Assembly (NCBI GenBank): GCA_034231615.1
Contig: CM067315.1
Span: 10,625,915 to 10,689,914 of the forward strand
Reading direction: 5' to 3'
Origin: Meghimatium bilineatum
Taxonomy: Eukaryota > Mollusca > Gastropoda > Stylommatophora > Philomycidae
Length of the DNA: 64,000 bases
Positions 1 to 9,866 of the stretch are shown piece after piece. A model generated the notes under the pieces. That model had not been told where the DNA came from. It ran no database searches and was given only the letters and a program-made list of their open reading frames with translations. How positions within the stretch are numbered: position 1 is the first letter of the stretch; the number at the start of each line of letters is the position of its first letter. The position numbers and the translations under genes are program-made.

Positions 1-1410
1 CGAAATCTGTGGGTAGACCTATCCACTCCGCACCAGCTGCCACATCCTGTAATCTGCACACGCTTTGTATTACATCCTCAGCACGTCCCATCCACGACCT
101 TCCTCTCTTGAGTCTGCTGCCTTTAACTTTCTGTATTTCGGAATGCAACGGGTGTTCCTTATCTGCATGTATTTGAAGGTACGCCCGTGCACGGCATACT
201 GTAATCTATGCTCAGCTGTTGGGCAGTCAAGTAGGTATCGCATAGCTCTTGTCGATGTGTCAATTGTGCATCCCAGAATGATACGCATTGCTGCATTCTG
301 GACTCTATCCAGTCTTTCGATCTGAGTTTGGCTAAGAGTCAGAATTGCCAGTGCATATTCCACCACAGCCACAACCAAACCCTGGTACAAAAGAAATAAC
401 AATCTCTGCTCACACTGCGCAGCAGCCATAACCTTCATTGCTGCTAAGCCTTTGCCTGCCCTTATGATAATGTGGTCAACATGTTCCCTGAAACTCAGGC
501 TTCTGTCAAAAAACACACCCAAGATATCTCATTGTGCTAGTTCTTTCTAAACTTTTCCCGGACAACGAAACTTGTGGCATGGGTGTCTTTACCAGGTGAT
601 TGTTCAAGGAAAACCACGTCACGAATGCCTTAGACGGATTAACCACTGCTCCCGTATCTCGACACCAATTTGTCAGTCTGTCCAGCTCCTTCTGTAGTTC
701 CACGACGCACTCTTCTCGATTTCTGCCCTGTCTATACACCAGGATATCATCGGCATATGACATCGTTCTGCCAACACCTGTGATTTGATTGCCAGCGATA
801 TGTACCGTGTATACATTGAAAAGTACAGGAGATAGAGGCGATCCCTGTGGCAGGCCAGGGCTAATAACCGTTGGTGTAGATATCCAGTTACCACACTTAA
901 GAACTACAACCCTGTGCATCAGGGCGGCGCCAACCCAACGCACGACAAAAGGATTAACTGCAAGATTTAACAGCTGGTGCATCAAGATATCCAAGGACAC
1001 CATATTGTACGCATCCTCAAGGTCTATTGCGACCGCACATGTCTCCATGCGCGAATCGAACCCCTCAAAAACATCCTGCGCAATTATGGCTGCATTCTGC
1101 CATGTCTTCTTTCCTCGACGATATCCTCCTAACAATGTTGGTAAACACTTATTTCTTTCAAGATAACACGATACCTTCCGGGCCACAATTTTTTCCAAAA
1201 GCTTGCCAATCGTATTCTGCATAGTTATTATTCTGTAGCCATGTATTCTGGTGTGGTCCTTCCCGATTTCTTCAACTGTGATTAGATGGACAGTAGAGTT
1301 ATGTGGATGAAAAGTAAAGACATGTTTAACTCTATCAGGGGAGGATGAAGTACCCTGAGTATTAGTCAAGGTATCGAGTCGAGATAACTTGCGGACACGA
1401 AGCCATGCCG
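1..1410 (-). mobile_element. LINE reverse transcriptase, frameshifted and cut by the window edge
   Basis: Remains of a non-LTR retrotransposon read on the minus strand. One frame (506-1471, 321 residues) carries the RT core: an AIDLEDAYNMV block near residues 147-157, PGLPQGSPLSPVLF near 205-218 and the catalytic YADD near 239-242. The conserved part starts around the GKDHTRIHGYRIITMQN block; the first roughly 65 residues look like chance read-through. A second frame (70-522, 150 residues) continues with the thumb and C-terminal part (RSLSFREHVDH, LLYQGLVVAVVEYAL, RVQNAAMRIILG, MRYLLDCP). The frames overlap at 506-522, in the YLG-FFD motif, so one indel broke the gene there. No endonuclease is visible, so the copy looks 5'-truncated. 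The family is jockey/I-like, by recognition only. Not functional as it stands. Confidence 0.85.
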
Positions 1411-1543
1411 ATGAAAGGACACTGCCAGAAAACGAACGTCTACGAAAGAAGAGTGGAATTGTTACGCACATTGAACGTATCAGTTATAATTGCCGAAGTT
1501 GAATGTGTTAAACTATTGGTACAAATAAATGTTTAACTATTGT

Positions 1544-1641
1544 CAAATGTTCCATTCTCGGACTACATCAGGCTGGAAATCTAATGAGACGATCCTGCTA
1601 CAAGAAAGATACAGTGGGAGTTTGAGAATGAACGCAAATAA
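1544..1641 (+). mobile_element. SINE family B, 3' fragment
   Basis: The 3' half of the short family B SINE seen best at 19789-19940. It has the conserved order CGGACTACATC, a TGGAAATCTA segment, a CTGCTACAAGAAAG segment, then CAGTGGGAGTTTGAGAATGAACGC. The GAA tail is decayed. No target duplication was identified. Confidence 0.6.
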
Positions 1642-1721
1642 ATGTAAAGCGTAACTGCAGTAAAGATGTAAGCATGCAATCGATTAAGAAAGTGTTCAAT
1701 TTTGGTTGGATTATTAATATT

Positions 1722-1965
1722 CTGCGTTGTTCTCAAACTCCTGCAGATTAGCAGGATATAATCCGGAGAATGGGGTATGCTGAGTTATGGTTTACAGCGT
1801 AGTTGCGTTATCTGCACCTATTGGCATGACATCTGGCTGCAGCATGGCCTCTGGGTTACTTTGACCCTATGTGGGATAGCAAACTCCACCCCAAAAGTTG
1901 CCTCTTACAACATGCATGGAAGCTAAACAGTCTTTATATTCTTTGCTTTCTTATTGGGCTACACA
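1722..1965 (-). mobile_element. SINE family A, diverged copy
   Basis: Reverse-strand copy of the roughly 275-bp family A SINE (best copies 9442-9716, 43306-43581, 59219-59498). It begins with the complement of the tail (TCTGCGTTGTTCTCAAACTC) and continues through the conserved CTGCAGATTAGCAGGATA block. It runs through the CTTACAACATGCATGGAAGC block and ends in TATTGGGCTA. Many substitutions suggest an old insertion. Confidence 0.75.
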
Positions 1966-2262
1966 CTTCTACATGGGAAGAACTTGCACAAAATAGATCT
2001 ACATGGCGTTCTAAAATAAAAAAGAGCGCATCATCTTGTGAAAAAAAGAGAAATGCAGCAGCTCAACAGCGGAGAGCAGCTAGAAAGTCACGGATAGACC
2101 AAGATCCGTCTACAGTCGTTATTCCATGTCAAAACTGTCCAAGGACATTTACAGCTCGAATAGGGCTCTTTAGCCATCTACGAACTCATAATCAAGTACA
2201 TAACTAAAATTGAATTTTCAAAAGTGGATGTAACAAATGGTCATCATCACTTGTGATGGACG
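1966..2262 (+). mobile_element. LINE 3' end encoding a C-terminal zinc finger
   Basis: An open frame ending at 2207 encodes a basic, Arg/Lys/Glu-rich stretch (WRSKIKKSASSCEKKRNAAAQQRR). A single finger of form C-x2-C-x12-H-x3-H (CQNCPRTF...SHLRTH) follows just before the stop. This arrangement is known at the extreme C terminus of a class of animal LINE polyproteins. The next 50 bp (GTGGATGTAACAAATGG, then TCATCATCACTTGTGATGG) recur at 35065-35115, which supports a retrotransposon 3' tail rather than a host zinc-finger gene. The copy is 5'-truncated and abuts a SINE. Confidence 0.7.
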
Positions 2263-2704
2263 AACAACACACAACACACACGGGTATTGGTTGTAATATT
2301 TCTGGTGATTTCAAGAGTTATTTGGCTTTACATAGTATTGTTTTATCTGGCAATTTTGTTTCTGACGTAATTTTCTTGGCGTACGTCGCAGCCATTTTGA
2401 AACGAATATACACGTCTGCGTGGTTTCTTTGACATGGACAAGCGGTAAAGAAGGCCAACAAAGTAGCGCCAATTGAAGTAAATTTAAAGAATTATACTCT
2501 GCAAGCAGTCAATAGCATAACAGTGAGTACAATATTATATAATGTTGCATGTGTTTGATGTAGAATAAATTTTAAGAAATTCAATTTTGTTGGTTGTGTT
2601 ATTTTTATTTTTTTATAATTAATAATTTATTAGTAGTTAAAAAAAATGTATTTTACTTTTTTTGATAGCCTAACTACAGTCAGTATGTGGCGTGGCATTA
2701 GGTT

Positions 2705-2866
2705 ACATATATGGGGCAGGCGCTCTGACCTGGAGAAGACAGTGGACTTCGCCTTGACAACAGGCCTGACTGACAATATATATTAATTATAATTATATTA
2801 ATACTTCAATATTGACATTGAATATAGCATGACCACAGATGCATGCTGAACGCAGACATTGAGTAA
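2705..2866 (+). mobile_element. LINE 3' tail with AT-rich insert
   Basis: Matches the 3' end of the LINE at 16783-17024: ATATGGGGCAGGCGCTCTGACC, then GGAGAAGACAGTGGACTT and the CAGGCCTGACTGACA end of the frame, later GACCACAGATGCATGCTGAACGCAG. About 60 bp of AT-rich sequence sits between the two halves, absent from the other copy. The GAA tail is missing. Confidence 0.65.
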
Positions 2867-3132
2867 TTGTAGGTATTACTATTAGCACTAAATTTTCAAA
2901 TTGGGTTTATAACATTATAAACACAGTTAGATAGCCCTTGAAATTTGCAATTCAACGATACCTCAACCAAGTCTGTAGGTCGATTCTGTGAAAAGTTATG
3001 AATTTTTTTTGTCGAAATTTCAGGAAAAGATAATTACATGGGAACATATAATAAAATATGAACGGACTGATGATGAAAGTTGTGACCAAGAATTGAAGCA
3101 GAACTAGCATTTTATGAAATATTTCAGTTATT

Positions 3133-3416
3133 TATGATAATATATGCATAAAACTATACATTTTTGTGTTCGGGAAGGCAAGACGCATCTGTTGAATATA
3201 CTGTACCAATTGTCAGGCATAATTGGGGCTAATTAATATTCAAAATGGTGGCTAATTTGCATAATTTACTTGTAATTTAATTGTCTAATTATTAATTATT
3301 TCACTTATTTATGATAAAACACCATACAAACTATACATTTTTGTGTTCGGGAAGGCAAGACGCATCTGTTGAATATACTGTACCAATTGCCAGGCATAAT
3401 TGGGGCTAATTAATAA
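3133..3416. repeat. Partial tandem duplication, about 178-bp spacing
   Basis: The segment with ACTATACATTTTTGTGTTCG through AATTGGGGCTAATTAATA occurs twice (about 3152-3238 and 3330-3414) with one or two differences. TATTTATGATAA also precedes both copies. The second copy stops after AATTAATA, so this is one full unit plus a partial one. Confidence 0.75.
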
Positions 3417-4957
3417 GAAAATTCTGGAGGTAAGGTAGGACATAGCGAATGCCAACTGACTAGAGTACAGGAACTGTATGGCGAATAACTAAGTGGGAGG
3501 TTTGGAACAGAGGATGAAAAAATGCAGAGGTGGAGAATACAAGAGGAAAAAAGAAAAGAAGAAAAAAAGAAGAAAATATGTGGTGGATAGACGGAAGCCC
3601 CGAGACGGAGATACGCCTGCAAGAAAGTAAAGTGTGGGTGGGAGGGATGAGGGAACCCAGATGCCTAAAGCCTTATGCATTAGGTCTCCAGTCATAACAT
3701 CACTGTCACTATCAGAATTAAATAGAATATCCAATAATGCATCTTAAAAATTATCTTTACGGTAATTCTAATTTATACCTAGACCTACTAATAATGTTTG
3801 AATAGAAGCTATCTGAGTTTGATTACAGTGACAGTGAGACACAAACACTTGTCATCGTCATGGTAACATGGGCTGCAAGCATTCTGACGCGCTGACATGT
3901 TTTTTTATCTGTACCCTTGAATAATTTAATACAATACTGTTTGAAGACATTTCAATAAACACTAGTACATAGTGTCACATTAAATTAACTAAAGGATGAT
4001 AAGATGTAGAAATTCATTAAACTGTAACTTAAATTTTTAACATTATACACGAATATCGATAATTAACGGCGCGGCAACATTGAACAGCCGAAAACGAACT
4101 CTAAAGTTAGTAGCATGGTCGGTCGATCACCATAGCATTTTTAAAATTTAATAATAATTAATAGGTACTTCTAGAAATGTTAAAATTTGGTACATAAAGA
4201 TAGAAATGGTTGCTGAATATGTTAGACATGGTTTCACATATTACTTTTAATCAAAATTTAGAAATATACGTGTGCAAAGACAAAAAACACCTACCTCGTC
4301 TTGTTTAATTGCTTGGTGTTAATTGTAGATAAGGTATCTCCAACATTTATAATCTTAATACACTGCAGAAATGGATGATAAAAAGTATACAGTTCACTTT
4401 TATATGATCTAAAGCTGCGTGGCGTCACTAAATGACAATTCCATTGGATAGTACACACATGGTCCATGAAAAAATGAAAATGTCGGCACATGGCATTTTT
4501 ATCAAGGGACATTACTCTAAATATCTTTTTGCGGAAATATTTCGATTAGTGCTAATGCCTAGTAATTGTGTGTGCTGAGTTATCTAAATTGATGAATATA
4601 TTATCCCAGGTTATATATTGTAGCATCCATATATAGAAGACTCATCCTGTATTCATTCTCAAACTCCAGCAGTTCCCTTTTTAAAGGGAACACGCATCAG
4701 AACTAGTAGAGTGAGTTTTAAGTGAGTATCATTATATAGAGTATATAGAGGGAGAAAGTTTGGGGCGCATCTTTCGTTCAGGCGGACACCATGATGAACG
4801 TTGATCTGGTTTTTAGGTATTCCCTAACCTTTACCTAAAGTCACATAGTACGAATGGAGGTTCAGGGCGGAATGACAGTTTACTGTATTTTTTTGAAGAA
4901 AATAAAGGGGTACCCCCCCCCCCCGCTAATTATTGTTTCAATATATAAATTAATAAT
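3417..4957. other. No gene seen; small repeat remnants
   Basis: AT-rich sequence without a supportable gene. It holds a degenerate SINE tail on the minus strand near 4650-4671, a 20-bp near-perfect palindrome at 4672-4691 (GTTCCC...GGGAAC) and, at about 4785-4924, a diverged copy of the outer part of the inverted-repeat element at 5301-7202 ending in a C-run. Confidence 0.5.
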
Positions 4958-5110
4958 TCTTCTTCTTCAGCGTTCATTCTCAAACTCCCACCAGATCTCT
5001 CTTGTAGCAGGACAATTGTCCTAGTAGATTTCCAGCAGGATGTAGTCCAGAGAAAGGAAATGCATTGTGTCGCCGTTTTATTTGCACCAATGGCCCGACA
5101 TCCGTCTTTG
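4958..5110 (-). mobile_element. SINE family B, near full length
   Basis: Reverse-strand copy starting with the complement of the GAA tail (TTCTTCTTCAGCGTTCATTC). The internal palindrome AGGACAATTGTCCT and the 5' head (complement of GGCCATTGGTGCAAATAAAA) are present. Length and order match the copy with a target duplication at 19789-19940. Confidence 0.75.
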
Positions 5111-5300
5111 GCAGAAATTCTTAATTCAAGCATTACGACAAGCCGTTACTCATTACGACTGCAAGAAGAGAGAAAACTGGCTGGTTTTGTCAACAAATTC
5201 TGGAACGACGCTGGTCATTTTATTTAGCCATATTGTACTATCGAGTACCGCGTGGCGTGGCTAAGTGATCGTGAATACATGTTTTAATTGTTATTTTGGC

Positions 5301-7202
5301 GCAATCCACGTATCTACGGTCATGGTGGAATTTGACCTAGTTTTGAGGTATTCCCCAAAGCTGTAGTTGCGCGGAAATGTGCCACGGCGTGCGAGAGGTT
5401 ATGATATCACGGTTCGCGCGGGAATCGTTTTGGAGTTAGTTAGGTTGTGTGTGGTTTTAAGTAAAATAAAGGAGATAAAAAAATAATAAAAAAGGGGGGG
5501 GGAAATACATGGCATATGAAAGTTTTAAATGGGGGGGTTGAGGGGGGTCTCCCCCCTCATCACATTTGAAAGTTCAAAAAGGGGGGGGGTTGAGGGGGGT
5601 CTCCCCCCTCATGACATTTGAAAGTCCAAAAAGGGGGGGGGGGTTGAGGGGGGTCTCCCCCCTCATGGCATTTGAATGTCCAGTTTTTATTTCAAATTAT
5701 AAAATTATTGAAAAAAAACACGAAAGAAAGCACTCAAATCTGGTGCTTTATGATGAAAAGAGTTGGCAACACTGGGCGAGGCGTGATCAGAAACCAGCAA
5801 AAGCCCGCACATTTCAACAAAGTGGATCGGTGCTCATGGTTTGTGTTATTCTTATGATTTGAGATTTATATTATAATTAATGCATGGTTTGCGGAGAATT
5901 TATCCGGTGAATAAGGTAAGTGCTTCATTTTACCCATTTCACACTGTTTATATTTTTAATTAGGCGACTGCAGATTTCCGCTAGTGAAATCTCTGCTCAA
6001 ATCGATCAAATCTTTAAAAAAAAATGTCCGCCACGCACAAAATCGCTTGGCGTTCGTTGGGTGTGTGATTTCATTGCACGCGGGATTTGATTGGTTGCCG
6101 GATTTTCTAGCGGAACTCAATGACGTCGCTTGTTTAAAAATGTCAACAGTGTTCTATTTTTAGCGCGGTGACCGTAGATACGAAGATTATACCGTTATTT
6201 TTATGTTTAATATGTTGTTATTTGATAAGAATGTTTGTGTAGTCGTTCAAAAACACAAAAATAATATGTATCAGGGGTGCCACGTGTGTGCATAGACAAT
6301 AATTACGCTGGGTATAATCTTCGTATCTACGGTCACCACGCTAAAAATAGCACACTGGTGAAATTTTTAAACAAGCGACGTCATTGAGTTCCACTAGAAA
6401 ATCCGCCAACCAATCAAATCCCGCGTGCGATGACGTCACACACCCAACGAACGCCAAGCGATTTTGTGTGTGGCGGACATTTAAAAAAAAAGATTTGATC
6501 GATTTGAGCAGAGATTTCACTAGCGGAAATCTGCAGTCGCCTAATTAAAAATGTAAACAGTGTGAAATGGGTAAAATGAAGCACTTACCTTATTCACCGG
6601 ATAAATTCTCCGCAAACCATGCATTAATTATAATATAAATCTAAAATTATAAGAATAACTCAAACCATGAGCACCGATCCACTTTGTTGAAATGTGCGGG
6701 CTTTTGCTGGTTTCTGATCACGCCTCGCCCAGTGTTGCCAACTCATTTCATCATAAAGCACCAGATTTGAGTGCTTTCTTTCGAATATTTTTTTCCAATA
6801 ATTTTATAATTTAAAATAAAAACTGGGCATTCAAATGCCATGAGGGGGGAGACCAGCCTCAACCCCCCCCCCCTTTTTTTTTAATGCCACCCCTCCTCCT
6901 GGGGGGAGACCCCCAGCTCCCCCCAGGCCCCCCTTTTTTAAACAATCATATGCCATGTATTCCCCCCTTTTTTATACCACCCCCTCCCTCTCTTTTTATT
7001 ATTTTTTATCTCCTTTATTTTCCTTAAAACCACACACAACCTTAACTAACTAACCTCGGATCTCCAAAACGATTCCCGCGCGGACCGTGATATCATAACC
7101 TCTCGCAAGCCGTGGCACATTTCCGCGCAAACAGTGGATCAGCTTTGGGGAATACCTCAAAACTAGGTCAAATTCCACCGTGACAGTAGATACGTGGATT
7201 GC
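5301..7202. repeat. 1.9-kb inverted repeat (foldback-like element)
   Basis: Two arms of about 893 bp (5301-6193) and 892 bp (6311-7202) are reverse complements, separated by 117 bp. The outer ends read GCAATCCACGTATCTAC and its complement. The inner ends carry GACCGTAGATACG, so each arm is itself bounded by short inverted repeats of about 13-15 bp. Each arm may therefore be one MITE-like unit, with two units placed head to head. Differences between arms are mostly scattered substitutions and length changes in the G/C runs. No open frame with a recognisable product was found. Part of the outer segment recurs in decayed form near 4785-4924, so this is a dispersed family. Confidence 0.85.
5531..5683. 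repeat. Three G-rich hairpin repeats
   Basis: Three consecutive units of about 50 bp, each a run of 7-10 G, then TTGAGGGGGGTCTCCCCCCTCA, then TGACATTTGAAAGT. The core forms a perfect 9-bp stem (TGAGGGGGG with CCCCCCTCA) around TCT. The matching part of the other arm keeps a different, diverged G/C-run structure (6838-6930), so the tandem expansion happened in the left arm only. Confidence 0.85.
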
Positions 7203-8465
7203 TCCATTACGCTGCGTGTCAGGATAGGCCTAGTGTTTACCGGACAGATGTTATATTCGATTTCTTCACGTTTTATTAGTTTTTTTTAGTGCATATTATA
7301 TTAGTTTTGATATAAAACAATATATATACAATAACTATAGGTATTTATGAGGATTTCATCAATGATTCCACACATTGCTGAAGTATTAGGGTCGTCAAGA
7401 AGTTATATGTGCGATTTGAAAATGGCGGATAGCGATTTTCAACTTCACAACTTGCTCACAACTGTCATATCATACATACAACAACAAAAAAAACATGACT
7501 ATATTCACTATTCACTCCTTTATTTAGATATGTAAAAATTATTTTGATATCTTTTAAAACAAAAAAGTTATCACGTTTTCAAAACACCATCAAAAAAATT
7601 TCCAAAAAAGAATTCAGGCCCAAGGGGATGTTTCTTAATTTTAATTCAGGGCCCTAAAGGTTAATAGAGAAAACATGTCAATGAACTTAAACAACACCCA
7701 AGAACTGATAGACTTGGCAACACAAAAACAAATGGAAAACTGGTTTCTGCCTATGGCCCTGGAGGAACATAGCATATCCTTTCTGTATATCATAGTGCTG
7801 GAATTTTTGCTATTGTCCTAATACAAGAGAGATGTAGCTGGAGTTTAGAACAACACTAAGAAATAACAAACAGCTTATTAAGATGTAGAATATCATCCTG
7901 AGAAAATTAATTTACTAAATGAAATTTAATATTTCTATTTTACAGAAATTTCTACTAGACCACTGGAATGAAGGTATGTCTAAGATTATATAGTGTGCTA
8001 TAATTAAAAATGCAAATTTAACATGCCTGATTTGTGTTCTTGAGATTTCCTGGATGACAATATTTATATATATTCTCAAATCACTAGTTATACCTAATGG
8101 TATGGTCACAAGTTGCTAGATAAGCTATTTGATAACCCTTCATTTTCAGAATCTTTACAAATAAATGAGATTGATATTTGTGAACATAAAGGCACCAGAC
8201 TGCAGAGCTTGCTGGGGATATGTTCAATTTCATGCAGGATCATACTATGTGCTCTACATCTATTCTCTCAATAATAGATGCAGTAATTGCTAAAGATATT
8301 TGAATTTAGCTTTGAGGTTTTAAAAAGACGTTGTTAAAGAACTATTTTTTCCACCTACTGATTTGTTTATGTGATTACTCCAGTGTTCTTTTGTAACCAT
8401 CTACAGTGAGTTTGCTGCTGGCTTGTATTGCAGATGTCATGTGTTCATCATTTGTCCTGTTATCT
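7203..8465. other. No gene or clear repeat seen
   Basis: AT-rich intergenic or 5' intronic sequence. Short open frames here show no known domain. The missing first exon(s) of the PTBP gene could lie here or further upstream, but no plausible one was recognised. Confidence 0.4.
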
Positions 8466-8660
8466 ACATTCAATCTCAAACTCCTGCAGATTAGCAGGAT
8501 GTAGTCTTGAGAATGAAATGTGCTGTGTTATGGTTTTTACAGCTTGGCTGAGGCATGACACGTTTTGGCATGTTTCTGGGTCACTTTGATTCTCTGTTGG
8601 ATGCAACAGCCTACTTCATACCAAAATCTCCTTAGTTGCATCTTATGATATGCATGCCAT
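8466..8660 (-). mobile_element. SINE family A, diverged copy
   Basis: Conserved blocks in reverse orientation: CTCAAACTCCTGCAGATTAGC, AATGTGCTGTGTTATGG, and the CTTAGTTGCATCTTATGATATG region. The 5' end of the element is missing or too diverged to place. Confidence 0.65.
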
Positions 8661-8767
8661 GCAGACGTTCAATGCATGTAATAGACTTACTTCAATCCTA
8701 TCATCATTTATGTGTTCCTCAAAGAGGCATTTCACAAATCTGTGAATTCATGTCCCAGAATGGTTGT

Positions 8768-9325
8768 TGGTTGGTTGCTGATCCAGTGGTCCATGGGCTC
8801 ATGCCCTTTGACCTAATGCCATTAGATGGCATTATATTGCTGGAAAGTCTGGATTTTCAGCCCACCCCGGGACAGAGCCAGAGAATAACTATCACCCCTC
8901 CAGGAAAGTAGGTTTCAACCTATGCACTGCTCCTAGCCACTGTAGCCAAGATAGGGTTCACTGTGCTCATTCCAGCATGCAACCAAGTGTTCAAGTCAAA
9001 AGGATTGTCACGTCCAGAGTCACTGTGCCTCTATGATGGGCCTCAGCCATAAGAAAAAACAGTGATGTCAGTTTCCTCCTCCTCAGTGCTGCACAGTACA
9101 TCTCTGGCTCCCTCCCAACCACAGGGTGCATACATATATATTCAGGCAAACATGAAAAACATTTCAGCAACAAAACAAAATCATAACTGTATAGATGACA
9201 TGCCATGAAGCTTCTATAAGAAGATAACCTCAATATAACGACATGTCATCCACTAAGGTTTTCTGTTGCATTAAGGGTATGTCTAGTGGGCCATTGGTGA
9301 GACCCACAGACGCAACCACATGCGT
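8768..9325 (+). mobile_element. SINE family C (558 bp) with 11-bp target duplication
   Basis: Flanked by the direct repeat AGAATGGTTGT (8757-8767 and 9326-9336), so both ends are fixed. The same sequence occurs at 30357-30962 and 46564-47132, each with its own duplication. It begins TGGTTGGTTGCTGATCC and ends near CACAGACGCAACCACATGC. No protein frame is shared between copies, so it is a non-autonomous retroposon of unknown head type. Confidence 0.85.
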
Positions 9326-9441
9326 AGAATGGTTGTCAATGTAACATTTTTTTCCTGTTGATTAACATGTTATGTCTAATTTTTAACATATGCAAACAAA
9401 TCATATCAAATAGTTCGGTAAGTTTTCTGAAATTCTTTTGT

Positions 9442-9716
9442 CGCCCGCGTTTCCAGGGCCCGAAAGGGGAGCAAAGAATAGCAACACTGTTTACCTTCCA
9501 CGCATGTCGTAAAATGCGACTACGGAGGTTATGGGATGGAGTTGGCTGTCCCATCTCATATAGGGTCAACGACCCAAAGCCATGCTAAAGTCAGATGTGT
9601 CAGGCCAAAATGTGCAGATATCACAGCAATGCTGTAAACCATGACACAACGCATTCCGTTCTCCAGACTACATCCTGCTAATCTGCAGGAGATTGAGAAT
9701 GAACGCAGAAGTAGAA
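9442..9716 (+). mobile_element. SINE family A (275 bp) with 13-bp target duplication
   Basis: Flanked by GAAATTCTTTTGT at 9429-9441 and 9717-9729. Order: head CGCCCGCGTTTCCAGGGCCC, GGGGAGCAAAGAATAGCAAC, CATGTCGTAAAATGCGACTA, hairpin around GGGATGGAGTTGGCTGTCCC, CAGATGTGTCAGGCC, then CTAATCTGCAGGAG and the tail GAACGCAGAAGTAGAAG. No tRNA A/B boxes are evident. It lies 88 bp upstream of the first recognised PTBP exon. Confidence 0.9.
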
Positions 9717-9803
9717 GAAATTCTTTTGTTAGTAATACAACTCATGAACTATAAATTGGAAAGATATAAAACACAAAGCTTATACATTAATATTCACTTT
9801 CAG

Positions 9804-9866
9804 CGTGATCTTGAAGACATGATGCAAGTCAATGATGGTACAGGCGATTCTAATGATGCAAAAAAG
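9804..9866 (+). CDS. PTBP1: PTBP exon 1 of those seen (N-terminal linker)
   Basis: 63 nt, phase 0 to 0, acceptor TTTCAG, donor GTTCGT (weak). Encodes an acidic linker ending SNDAKK, matching the position of the SNGNDSKK-type segment just before RRM1 in vertebrates. Because it opens without a clear start and with an acceptor, at least one upstream exon must exist. Confidence 0.85.

Noticed and set aside
1966..2207. Host C2H2 zinc-finger gene
   Set aside because: A single finger after a basic stretch, followed by a tail repeated at 35065, fits a LINE C terminus.
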